From Vampirovibrio sp. (GTDB lineage Bacteria > Cyanobacteriota > Vampirovibrionia > Vampirovibrionales > JAJTHC01), in contig JACEUU010000003.1 in NCBI GenBank assembly GCA_024998755.1, positions 806,001 through 870,000 of the forward strand: a stretch of DNA of 64,000 nucleotides. The letters are read 5' to 3'. The translations under genes were made by a program, and so were the position numbers. The notes under the pieces are model-generated. The model made no database searches. It saw nothing but the letters and a program-made list of their open reading frames with translations, and was not told the origin of the DNA. Shown piece after piece: positions 8,618-16,259 of this stretch (position 1 is its first letter; every line of letters begins with the position of its first letter).

Positions 8618-9823
8618 ATGAATTTAAACAAAGAACATTTGAATTCCCTTTATACCAAATTACTGAAAGCTTATAAGCGAAATGAAGACTTGTCTCTCGA
8701 ATTTTCAGCAATGGCTAGGCAGGTTTTGAAAGAAAAAAAGTTCATACCCATATTAAATGAATTTGATTTAATCTTTCCTAATACGGTTATTAATGCAGAT
8801 TATTGTTTAGATGAACAAGTAGGCTGTTTTTCATACGGAACAAAGCTTTTCCCTTGTATTAATCAACCTCCTGAAAATTTACCAAAGTACCCAGATAGAA
8901 AATTTAAAACCTTAAATTATAAGGATTTTTTAGATACGGTCGTATTGACTGTTGTAGGGACTTCAGAAAGCTTTACAATTGATGATTTTATAGAGCTAAT
9001 TCAATATAGTGGCAATTTACATTCAGATATTAAAGAAGATAAATTCAAAAGTTATATTGAAAATAATGCTGAATTACGTCTCTTTATGAAGTCCCTTATA
9101 AAAGAATTGAGCGAAATTTTAATTTATCTTTGTAGTCAAGTATTTAAGAGTGATTCTAACACTGGGCTTACTTGCAATGGCGACTTCCCTCTAACTCATA
9201 ACGACATGTGGTGTATGGTTAATACTGATATTCCTTTAATGTTGTACGTTAGAACATTTTGGCAAATAATTTTAGATGTGAGTGATTCTTCATCTGGTTT
9301 AAGGGTTTTTACGGATATTTTAGTTGAAAATCCTTTGGAAGCTGATGGTTGTTTGTTAGGGTTCGGACATCGGAAAAACGGTTACTATTATGAAATATTT
9401 TTACAAAATGGCGATTTTAAGATAGTTAGAACCGATTCTACAACCAATGAAACAGTAGAAACCATTTTTAATTCTAAGCTAAAAAAGGACAAACTGACTT
9501 GTGTAGAGTTTGCTTTTTATCCTAATGGTTATCTTGTTTATGCTGTTAATAAAAGAATTTCTGATAAGAGAAAAGCGTATGATTCTTTTCATATACCCAA
9601 AGGGAAGCTAGCTTATGGATCTTCTTTGTCAAATCGGCGACATTTGACTTTTATGAGCACATTTGTTCTTTCTATTCAAAAAATCAGCATCAAAAATATC
9701 ATTACAGGCATTGGATGTTTTGGAATGCACCCTATTTCACCCTATGAAGATTTTCGTCTAAAGCCATATAAAACTTATCGACGAACAGATGCTTTTTCCG
9801 AAAAGCATCATTTATATGATTAA
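8618..9823 (+). CDS. AT-rich hypothetical protein, possible LamG-like C-terminal half
   Basis: The product has 401 residues and belongs to no family I recognise. The first half is helical and charged. From about residue 210 it turns beta-rich (LLGFGHRKNGYYYEIFLQNG, then VEFAFYPNGYLVYAVNKR), which recalls a concanavalin/LamG-type sandwich; this is only an impression. There is no signal peptide. The ATG at 8618 follows GGTGGGG; a GTG at 8603 overlapping argD is possible. Base composition is clearly lower in GC than argD on its left, which suggests recent acquisition, although it is tightly coupled to argD. Confidence 0.7.
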   Translation: MNLNKEHLNSLYTKLLKAYKRNEDLSLEFSAMARQVLKEKKFIPILNEFDLIFPNTVINADYCLDEQVGCFSYGTKLFPCINQPPENLPKYPDRKFKTLNYKDFLDTVVLTVVGTSESFTIDDFIELIQYSGNLHSDIKEDKFKSYIENNAELRLFMKSLIKELSEILIYLCSQVFKSDSNTGLTCNGDFPLTHNDMWCMVNTDIPLMLYVRTFWQIILDVSDSSSGLRVFTDILVENPLEADGCLLGFGHRKNGYYYEIFLQNGDFKIVRTDSTTNETVETIFNSKLKKDKLTCVEFAFYPNGYLVYAVNKRISDKRKAYDSFHIPKGKLAYGSSLSNRRHLTFMSTFVLSIQKISIKNIITGIGCFGMHPISPYEDFRLKPYKTYRRTDAFSEKHHLYD

Positions 9824-9831
9824 CCCCAACC

Positions 9832-10737
9832 CTAATACAAATAAATCGGCACGGCGAAAATATCGGGGTGGCAGGGTAGTTCCAACACCAACGTATCTGA
9901 AGGCGTGGTCTGCTTACCTTCAAACAACCACACCGAAAACTGCAACACCAACGGAAACTTATCAGGGTGAGCCTTCAACAAACTCAAAATCGAAACCGCA
10001 GGCAAGGTTTCCAACTGCAACCCCTTACCCACCAACGGCTTCAAATGAACCACTTCTCGCTGAACAGTCAACCAAGCCGCCGTTTTCTGCAACCGCTCTA
10101 TATCCAACAACGCCGTCGGCACTTTCGGATACCACACGCCCAACTTCACCTTCACTTCCGTTTGCACCCGCAAACTAACCACCGCTTTTTCCGTATTATT
10201 TCCAACAGAAATCCTCGGCGAAATAACCCATGGGTTTGGCGTTCCCACCATCCGCCAAGTGGTTAACGGCATCCAAACAGGCATCCCCTTCACATCTAAA
10301 AAGGCCGCTTTGTACGCCAATTGCTCCAACGTGTAAAGCGTTGGTACTGCTCCTATATTGGCTTGAAGCCACTCTTTTTTCAATTGCTGATACCGCAACG
10401 GTTGCTGGGCTTGATAAAACCAGCCTGTTTGTTCTCTGGTCAACCGAACGTTACCGCTACCCCCTTGCATCCCCACGATGGCATCTGTCGTGCCGTGTGG
10501 ACGAATTTCAGGATTAGCAGGCAGCCCATTGTAGAACGTTTTCCCATGGGGAAAATCCAGTGCTTTGGTGGAAAGTTTCGTCTGTTTTTCGGCAGATGGC
10601 TTTGATGAAAGGGGTGAATTACCCCGCCCCGTACCATCATGCACAGGGATGGGTGCCAACGCTAGGCAGGTTTGATTAAGCATTATTATCATACCAATTA
10701 AGAGGATGAATGCCTTACTAACGGTAGGAACGACCAT
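9832..10737 (-). CDS. Hypothetical secreted protein
   Basis: About 300 residues. The segment from the ATG at 10737 reads as a signal peptide (KAFILLIGMIIMLNQTCLALA). The mature part is rich in beta-prone stretches (WVISPRISVGNNTEKAVVSL, then KVKLGVWYPK) but matches no family I know. The frame stays open up to 11016, but that upstream part is translated from interspersed repeat B1 and overlaps the FAD gene, so I reject it. The ATG at 10737 lies inside the edge of repeat B1; an alternative ATG is at 10692. It converges with the gene at 8618-9823, leaving an 8-base gap. Confidence 0.6.
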   Translation of the reverse strand: MVVPTVSKAFILLIGMIIMLNQTCLALAPIPVHDGTGRGNSPLSSKPSAEKQTKLSTKALDFPHGKTFYNGLPANPEIRPHGTTDAIVGMQGGSGNVRLTREQTGWFYQAQQPLRYQQLKKEWLQANIGAVPTLYTLEQLAYKAAFLDVKGMPVWMPLTTWRMVGTPNPWVISPRISVGNNTEKAVVSLRVQTEVKVKLGVWYPKVPTALLDIERLQKTAAWLTVQREVVHLKPLVGKGLQLETLPAVSILSLLKAHPDKFPLVLQFSVWLFEGKQTTPSDTLVLELPCHPDIFAVPIYLY

Positions 10738-10925
10738 CGCGTTTGCCCTGCAGTCGCCGATGCGTTCCGTCCACCGAAGGGGCAAAAAGAACATCCCCCC
10801 GTCAATACCCGTAGTGGTATAGGGGGGTGGCTTTTTGGGGGTTCTTAGGGGTTTACCCCTAAGTTCGTGGGGGATTGTTAAGGGGGTTCTCGAACAAGAA
10901 CCCCCTTGACGCCCACCAGCTAAAG
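10724..10925 (+). repeat. Interspersed repeat, family B copy B1
   Basis: The first ~107 bases (GTAGGAACGACCAT, then GATGCGTTCCGTCCACCGAA) match 15786-15892 with about nine differences. The remainder is G/C-tract rich with a hairpin AAGGGGGTTCT/AGAACCCCCTT. It overlaps the 5' end of the secreted-protein gene at 9832-10737. Confidence 0.8.
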
Positions 10926-10969
10926 CAAGGAACGACAATCGATAATAGAACAACACGGCATTGATTTTT

Positions 10970-12643
10970 TTACGCATCTTCAACAGAACCGTCCTCGTCA
11001 AAATCGTCGTCTTCATCTTCGTCGTCGGATTGGTTTAATCTCTTCAACGTGCCAAATTCAGGCAACCCATGGAGGGCTTCCGCCAAGGCTAAATCGCTCA
11101 AAATTAGCGGATGATTTTGCAAAATGCCCGTCTCATCCCAAGTGGGTTTTCCGCTGGGTGGCAGTGGTGCAGGTTCGCCTAAAACCGTTGCCCAATGGGC
11201 TAATTTTGCTCGAATTACGGCAGGAGCAATATCTTTTGGGTGCACTTGTTGAGCGATACTTTCAGCAATGGCGATGCCCAAGGCTTCACCCACTAAGCAA
11301 TTGTGTTGCACAATTCGGCACGCCCCTTGGGCTAAGGGGGAATACCCCGCTGCTCTGCTAATAAACGCCAAATTCTGCGGTAATTGACTTTCCGCTTTGG
11401 GGAATTGGGCGGATAACCCCACATTGAAAACGGGCTTCGGTAGCGGATGTAAATCAGGATACGCTAACCACGGATGCACCCCTCTAAAATCTAACCAATA
11501 GCTGAACGTACCCACGGCTTCTTCGGCTGGTACGCCCCCCGAAAATAAATCGGTTGCGGAAAGAATCTGTTCAGCTTGGCATTGCACGGTTTGCCGAATG
11601 TACAATTCATCAGGCGGTAGTATTTTAACCTCAACAAAACCGCCCACTTCTTTGAAAAACGCTTCCACATCTTCTAATACGCCTAAGAATTGAGGCGGTA
11701 CGGGTAGCCCTTCTTCAGAGGCTTCTAATTGAGCTTTCAAGTTGATAAGCCTACCAATTAGCCCATTAAAACCCAGCGTGCCATCTGAAAGCCGTGAAAC
11801 ATTCGCCCCATCTATCCAAAACGAAGCTAGTTCATACGGCACGCTTTCACCATAATACCACTGGTGAAAATGCAACCCGATAATGGGGTTCAACACATCC
11901 ACATAATCAGATTCCGCAGGGGCGTAGGTGGGGCGAACCAGTAAGTCTTCCCGCTGTTCTTCGGTCATCCATGGGCAAAGGGTTTTTAGTAAATTGGGTG
12001 TTTTTTCATCGGCTCGAAGGATCGCTTCAAAGGTTTGCAATTGCTCGTAGGTGATGCCATCAATACGAAATACGGGCGAAACACCCAGCGTGTTAAGTTC
12101 GGGTTCGGTTGAGCCAAAAACACCGCCCAGCCCTTTGATGTAAGGAACTCCGCAGGTTCTGGAAAAGTTTAAATCTGGCGTGGCATCGACAATAAAATCA
12201 GCAGGGAAGGTAACGAATTCTTCGCCTAGTTTGGTACAAACGCCTGTTAAATGGTGCGTGGCTTGATTGAGAACAGGAAACAACTTCCCGACGTCTGAAA
12301 ATAGCTCGATGTTGTGATGTTTCAATAGCTGATGAAGCATGGCATCAGCCGTTTCGGCGTGAAGTGCGACTCGTTTTAGCCCCGCTTGTTTGAGGAACGC
12401 CCCCAGTTGCGGAGACATAAATTCGGGCGTTAAATCCATGTATGAAAGCGCGCCTCGGGTGGAAAGCCCCCCCAGTAAGCCGTTAGATTGCCGTAAAACC
12501 GCTACGGCGGTGGATTTTTCAGTGTGCTGAGCTATGGAAATAGCGGTTAGCAGACTTTCCAATTCATCGCCCAGCACCACAATGTGAACGTCGTGGTGGC
12601 AATGGTCGTGATGATGATGGTGGTCATGTGGTTCAGCGTGCAT
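10970..12643 (-). CDS. FAD-dependent oxidoreductase with His-rich N-terminus
   Basis: The 557-residue product resembles the FAD_oxidored family: an N-terminal dinucleotide-binding strand (IVVLGDELESLLTAISIA), then GGLSTRGALSYMDLTPEF, a central ADFIVDATPDLNFSRTCG strand, and a C-terminal segment LAFISRAAGYSPLAQGACRI that would contact the flavin. The glycine motif is degenerate (GDELESL instead of GxGxxG), so FAD binding is probable but not certain. Residues 6-20 (HDHHHHHDHCHHDVH) look metal-binding, and the C-terminus is a strongly acidic tail (about 15 Asp/Glu in 20). No signal peptide is seen. Its role is unknown. Confidence 0.75.
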   Translation of the reverse strand: MHAEPHDHHHHHDHCHHDVHIVVLGDELESLLTAISIAQHTEKSTAVAVLRQSNGLLGGLSTRGALSYMDLTPEFMSPQLGAFLKQAGLKRVALHAETADAMLHQLLKHHNIELFSDVGKLFPVLNQATHHLTGVCTKLGEEFVTFPADFIVDATPDLNFSRTCGVPYIKGLGGVFGSTEPELNTLGVSPVFRIDGITYEQLQTFEAILRADEKTPNLLKTLCPWMTEEQREDLLVRPTYAPAESDYVDVLNPIIGLHFHQWYYGESVPYELASFWIDGANVSRLSDGTLGFNGLIGRLINLKAQLEASEEGLPVPPQFLGVLEDVEAFFKEVGGFVEVKILPPDELYIRQTVQCQAEQILSATDLFSGGVPAEEAVGTFSYWLDFRGVHPWLAYPDLHPLPKPVFNVGLSAQFPKAESQLPQNLAFISRAAGYSPLAQGACRIVQHNCLVGEALGIAIAESIAQQVHPKDIAPAVIRAKLAHWATVLGEPAPLPPSGKPTWDETGILQNHPLILSDLALAEALHGLPEFGTLKRLNQSDDEDEDDDFDEDGSVEDA

Positions 12644-12689
12644 TTGGGAAGTGGCAATCTTTTCTTATACAGTTTAACAGGTTATTGGG

Positions 12690-12775
12690 CATCTTAGGCG
12701 GGAAGCCACGGAGAGCTTCCCCTACAGTGCTATTTCGTAGGGGCTGGTCTCTGTGCCAGCCCGTTATCTCAAGGG
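12690..12775. repeat. Short GC-rich hairpin repeats
   Basis: GGGAAGCC...GAGAGCTTCCCC and GTAGGGGCTGG..CCAGCCC form two small hairpins between the slipin and FAD genes. They are of the same general type as the GTAGGGGCGGATTGCATCC repeats elsewhere in the window. Confidence 0.5.
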
Positions 12776-12780
12776 AGCAA

Positions 12781-13548
12781 TTACCCTTTATTCTGCTTAT
12801 CAAGGTAGTTGGTTAAACTACCCGCAAGCGTTACCATATCAGAAGGCAACATAATAATGGTGGTGGTGTTGTGGTCTGCACCCACTTCTTGTACCATCTG
12901 CATCCGCCGTAATTCTAATGCTAATGGGTTTTCGGCAATAATTTTAGAGGCATCCGCCAGTTTTTGAGACGCTTCAAATTCGGCTTCGGCTTTAATGAGC
13001 CTTGCTCGTTTTTCCCGAATGGCTTCGGCTTCCATCGCCATTACTCGTTGCATGGAGCTGGGTATTTCAACGTCTTTCATTTCTACCATTTCAATTTTAA
13101 TGCCCCATGCTTCGGTGGTTTCATCCACAATTTGGCGTAGCGTTTGGTTGATGGTATCTCGGGATTTTAGCACTTCATCTAGCACGTGTTGCCCAATAAT
13201 GTTACGTAGGGTGGTTAAGGCTATTTGGTAAACGGCATCGCCATAGTTTTCCACGGCGATAATCGCCTTTTGAGGGTCTACAATTTTGTACCAAAGCACC
13301 GCACTAATTTTGACTGTAACGCTATCTTTGGTGATGGTTTCTTGGCGTTCAACGGTAACGGTTTTGGTTCGCATATCCACCTTTTTTTGCCATTCAACCA
13401 AGGGGATAATCCAGTACAGACCGGGGCCTTTTAAGCCTTGGTAGCGTCCTAATCGAAACACGACGCTGCGTTCGTATTCTTGGGCAATTTTAAAGCCGTT
13501 GAAGGTAAAGACGATGACTATTACAAGTAAAATGCCAAAGAATTCCAT
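12781..13548 (-). CDS. SPFH-domain slipin/stomatin-like membrane protein
   Basis: 255 residues, typical for slipins. Residues 1-20 form a single hydrophobic anchor (FFGILLVIVIVFTFNGF). The SPFH domain follows (EYERSVVFRLGRYQGLKGPG, then WYKIVDPQKAI), then an Ala/Glu/Lys-rich coiled-coil stalk (AEAEFEASQKLADASKII). Proteins of this class form membrane scaffolds that control proteases and lipid microdomains. No NfeD partner gene is next to it. AAGGAA precedes the ATG. Confidence 0.92.
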   Translation of the reverse strand: MEFFGILLVIVIVFTFNGFKIAQEYERSVVFRLGRYQGLKGPGLYWIIPLVEWQKKVDMRTKTVTVERQETITKDSVTVKISAVLWYKIVDPQKAIIAVENYGDAVYQIALTTLRNIIGQHVLDEVLKSRDTINQTLRQIVDETTEAWGIKIEMVEMKDVEIPSSMQRVMAMEAEAIREKRARLIKAEAEFEASQKLADASKIIAENPLALELRRMQMVQEVGADHNTTTIIMLPSDMVTLAGSLTNYLDKQNKG

Positions 13549-13704
13549 ATCGCTTGATTCCTTAAATAGCGGGAAATTATAATATAAAGTCTTTTGATTA
13601 TATCATATTTTTGCAATCGCTTGGTTTTTGGGTGTGTTTTTCCTAAACTAGACTGTATCGTTTACAGACTTTATTCTATAAGACAATGATAGGCTTTATT
13701 TCCC

Positions 13705-14625
13705 ATGATGATGACAACCACCGCATCCGTTTTAACCGCCACTGAAACCCAAACCACGCAATCCCCCACGATGGATTTATGGGTAACGGAACGCTTCAAC
13801 AACGCAGGCTTCACCTTTAAAGTCAACAGAGTCGTGCATTCTAGCCGGTCTGAATTTCAATCGCTTGATATTGTGGATACCGAAGCCTACGGCAGGCTCA
13901 TGCTACTTGATGGCTGCGTGATGACCACCGAAAAAGACGAATTTATCTACCACGAAATGATTTCCCATGTGCCCATGTTTGCCCTGCCCACCCCTGCTAA
14001 ACGGGTGTTGGTCATCGGTGGTGGAGACGGTGGTACCATTCGGGAAGTGTTAAAACATCCCAGCGTGGAAGAAGTGGTTTTATGCGAAATTGATGGCGAT
14101 GTCATTAAATATTCTCAGCAATACTTCCCCACTATTGGCTGTGAAATTGATAACCCCAAAGTAACGCTTGAAGTGCGGGATGGCGTAGCTTATATGGCGA
14201 ATCTTGCTCCTGAAAGTTTTGATGTGATAATGGTGGATTCCACCGACCCCATCGGGCCAGGGGAAGGCTTGTTTACGCAACGCTTTTATACGGATGCGAT
14301 GAATGCCCTCAAACCTGAAGGTGTTTTGGTGGCTCAAACCGAAAGTTTGATGGCACTCCCTGAAGGCGTGAAGAAAATTTATGGCGTGCTAAAGGATGTT
14401 TTCCCTTATGTAACGGGCTATTGTGCCACTGTACCCACCTACCCCGGTGCGTTGTGGAGCTGGTCATTCTGCACCAAAGGCACTGGCGTAACGCCGTTTT
14501 CGCATTTTGATGCTTCGCAAGTGGAAGCCATTGCGGGCGATTGCCAGTATTACAACGCAGGTGTGCATCATGCCGTTTTTGCGTTGCCCAACTTTGCTAA
14601 AAAGCTCATTCAACCCAAAGTTTAA
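13705..14625 (+). CDS. speE: Polyamine aminopropyltransferase (spermidine synthase)
   Basis: This 306-residue product matches SpeE, which transfers an aminopropyl group from decarboxylated SAM to putrescine. The dcSAM-binding GGGDGGTIREVL, the acidic CEIDGDV and the catalytic-region VDSTDPIGPGEGLF are all clear, as are LDGCVMTTEKDEF and YHEM in the polyamine pocket. The gene starts with three consecutive ATG codons, so the exact first residue is uncertain by up to two positions. Only a weak AGGC-type ribosome binding site precedes it. Confidence 0.95.
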   Translation: MMMTTTASVLTATETQTTQSPTMDLWVTERFNNAGFTFKVNRVVHSSRSEFQSLDIVDTEAYGRLMLLDGCVMTTEKDEFIYHEMISHVPMFALPTPAKRVLVIGGGDGGTIREVLKHPSVEEVVLCEIDGDVIKYSQQYFPTIGCEIDNPKVTLEVRDGVAYMANLAPESFDVIMVDSTDPIGPGEGLFTQRFYTDAMNALKPEGVLVAQTESLMALPEGVKKIYGVLKDVFPYVTGYCATVPTYPGALWSWSFCTKGTGVTPFSHFDASQVEAIAGDCQYYNAGVHHAVFALPNFAKKLIQPKV

Positions 14626-14956
14626 GACATCTATTGGTTCTAATCATAGGCAGTTGGAGATAGGCTGGTGCGAGCGAAGCGAAGCAGACCAATCAGAAAA
14701 CCCCTCTGGGTTTTCGGTCAAGCCTATTTTCAACGTGGATAGAAACGATAAGCCAGTTGTTCCCCTGGGGTTTCTTAAGGGGGTGGCGAACTGCCCCTTA
14801 AGCGGTGGGGGTTGTTAGGGGGTCTGACGCCAGTCCCCCTGACGCATCCACCTTAGTCCGAAGCAAGCAACCTTCAAAAAGAAGTCAATATTTTTTTTAA
14901 ATACTTTACTGAAAAAATAGAAAAAGCCAGAACCCTGTGTTTACCTAGAACGATTT
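14626..14956. other. Intergenic stretch with repeat C1
   Basis: The 331-base convergent gap is almost wholly filled by repeat C1 and AT-rich sequence after it. No gene is seen. Confidence 0.6.
14645..14850 (+). repeat. Interspersed repeat, family C copy C1
   Basis: It opens with CAGTTGGAGATAGGCTGGTG, contains TTTTCGGTCAAGCCTATTTT and CAGTTGTTCCCCTGGGG, and ends in G/C-tract hairpins. The same sequence recurs in opposite orientation at 51645-51848. Confidence 0.85.
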
Positions 14957-15601
14957 TTAGTAAATTAACCGAATGCTCCCAGTGGAAACTTCATCATATG
15001 CCAACGCGTCGTTTTCATCGAAAAAGTAGCCTGCTTCCAGCTGAATAATGTTAAACCCTTTAGCCTTCAACATCGAAACAGGAATATCTACCACGATGGT
15101 TTTTTCCGTGTTCAAGGTGAAGTGCTGAAACCGTACACCGTTAATTTTCAAGGTGGTTGGGCTTGAAACGTAATCGCTAGCCTGTTGCCCTAATTCGTGG
15201 GCTTCTTGGGTGGAAACGCCATATAGGCCATCCAATTCCAACCGAACAAACCCTGCTGGGGCTGGCGTACCGCTCAGCGAAAAGACCAATTTCTTTGTTG
15301 GGCTATGGGTTGTTCCGCCTACTTCAAGCCCTTTGTTGCTTAGCATTAATTGGTTTTTTAATGCCATTTCACTACCTGTATGATGAGTAAACCGTTTATT
15401 ATAAGCTTTTACATTGCCGGTATATACGCTATTTTGGGTATTATAGCTACTGCTATAGGTGGTTTTTTCATCGGTGCTATTTCTGTCAATCATGCTAGCA
15501 CCAGCCAAAGAAGGCAGTAGAGATAGTGCCATTAACACGGTTACGGTGGCTAATACAACTTTATTTATTGTTTTGTTGTTGTTTAAAACTAAAGTCATCA
15601 T
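14957..15601 (-). CDS. Hypothetical secreted beta-rich protein
   Basis: About 214 residues. After the ATGATG start at 15601 the sequence is a signal peptide (KVVLATVTVLMALSLLPSLA, cleavage near AGA). The mature protein alternates hydrophobic strands (KLVFSLSGTPAPAGFVRLEL, IVVDIPVSMLKAKG, IIQLEAGYFF), suggesting an extracellular beta-sandwich. No family is recognised. AAAGGA lies upstream of the ATG pair; the frame extends to 15637 but lacks a better start. No partner gene is evident. Confidence 0.7.
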   Translation of the reverse strand: MMTLVLNNNKTINKVVLATVTVLMALSLLPSLAGASMIDRNSTDEKTTYSSSYNTQNSVYTGNVKAYNKRFTHHTGSEMALKNQLMLSNKGLEVGGTTHSPTKKLVFSLSGTPAPAGFVRLELDGLYGVSTQEAHELGQQASDYVSSPTTLKINGVRFQHFTLNTEKTIVVDIPVSMLKAKGFNIIQLEAGYFFDENDALAYDEVSTGSIRLIY

Positions 15602-15785
15602 CGTTAGATAATTCCTTTCTCCCAAGTTTTTTAGCATCCCTCATTTTTCCCTTGTTTTTAATATCGTCCGAAAGATGTATAAGATGTAATTGTTGTAACG
15701 GGCTTGTTACAACTTAATTAACCTATGGGTTTACGCTCCTAAATGCCAATTCATCGTTTAATTGGTATAAATAGCCTGCCAATCA

Positions 15786-15980
15786 GTAGGAACGACCATT
15801 ACGTTTGCTCTGCAGTCGTCGATGCGTTCCGTCCACCGAAGGGGCGAAAAGAGCATCCCGCCGTCAATGCCCGTAGTGGCATAGGCGGGTGTCGTTTAGG
15901 GCGGTTTTTCCGTAGGGCTTGCCCCTGAATTTGTGGGGGGTGTTCGTGGTGGGGCAACCCAACCGCAGTCCCCCTGACAA
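15786..15980 (+). repeat. Interspersed repeat, family B copy B2
   Basis: Bases 15786-15892 match 10724-10830 with about nine differences, in the same orientation. The tail is G/C-tract rich and ends CAGTCCCCCTGAC, also seen at the end of C1. Confidence 0.8.
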
Positions 15981-16069
15981 AAGCCCTAGACTCAAAGCGA
16001 TTAACCGCTCTACATTTTATAAAAATAGATGAAAACTAAAAACCGTAAGGTGTCAGGGTAGGAAAGGGC

Positions 16070-16098
16070 TTGCATTGGCGGTTTGTTTTACTTATAGT
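16070..16098 (+). promoter_or_regulatory. Probable promoter of tRNA-Arg
   Basis: TTGCAT (16070-16075) and TATAGT (16093-16098) are separated by 17 bases, and the tRNA 5' end lies 25 bases past the -10 box. Confidence 0.6.
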
Positions 16099-16123
16099 TA
16101 TTAATGTCTCGAACGTTTGATTG

Positions 16124-16197
16124 GCGTGATTAGCTCAGTTGGATAGAGTGCATGGCTACGAACCATGAGGTCGGGAGTTCGAATCTCTCATCGCGCA
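16124..16197 (+). tRNA. tRNA-Arg (ACG)
   Basis: The 74-base cloverleaf is complete. Acceptor arm GCGTGAT pairs with ATCGCGC; the D arm has AGCTCAGTTGG; the anticodon stem CATGG/CCATG encloses CTACGAA with anticodon ACG (arginine, CGN codons after A-to-I editing); the T loop has GTTCGAATC. CCA is not encoded. Confidence 0.95.
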
Positions 16198-16203
16198 ATT
16201 ATG

Positions 16204-16236
16204 TACCCTCTAGCTCATTTTTTCTGCTAGGGGGTA
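16204..16236 (+). terminator. Hairpin between tRNA-Arg and the glycosidase gene
   Basis: TACCCTCTAGC and GCTAGGGGGTA form an 11-base stem (one G-T pair) around a T-rich loop. There is no T run after it, so it may be a weak terminator or a processing structure. Confidence 0.5.
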
Positions 16237-16259
16237 TATCATTAAGGAAAGCTACTACT

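Larger units (their letters stand above)
15602..16123. other. Intergenic region with repeat B2 and the tRNA promoter
   Basis: The 522-base gap between the divergent secreted-protein gene and tRNA-Arg holds repeat B2 in the middle and a sigma-70-like promoter at its right end. No gene is seen. Confidence 0.6.

Noticed and set aside
10738..11016. Upstream extension of the secreted-protein frame to a start at 11016
   Set aside because: It translates repeat B1, overlaps the end of the FAD gene and contains no signal or motif; the signal peptide begins at the ATG at 10737.
16152..16259. Earlier start of the glycosidase gene inside tRNA-Arg
   Set aside because: The frame crosses the tRNA; the ATG at 16260 has a ribosome binding site and opens a proper signal peptide.
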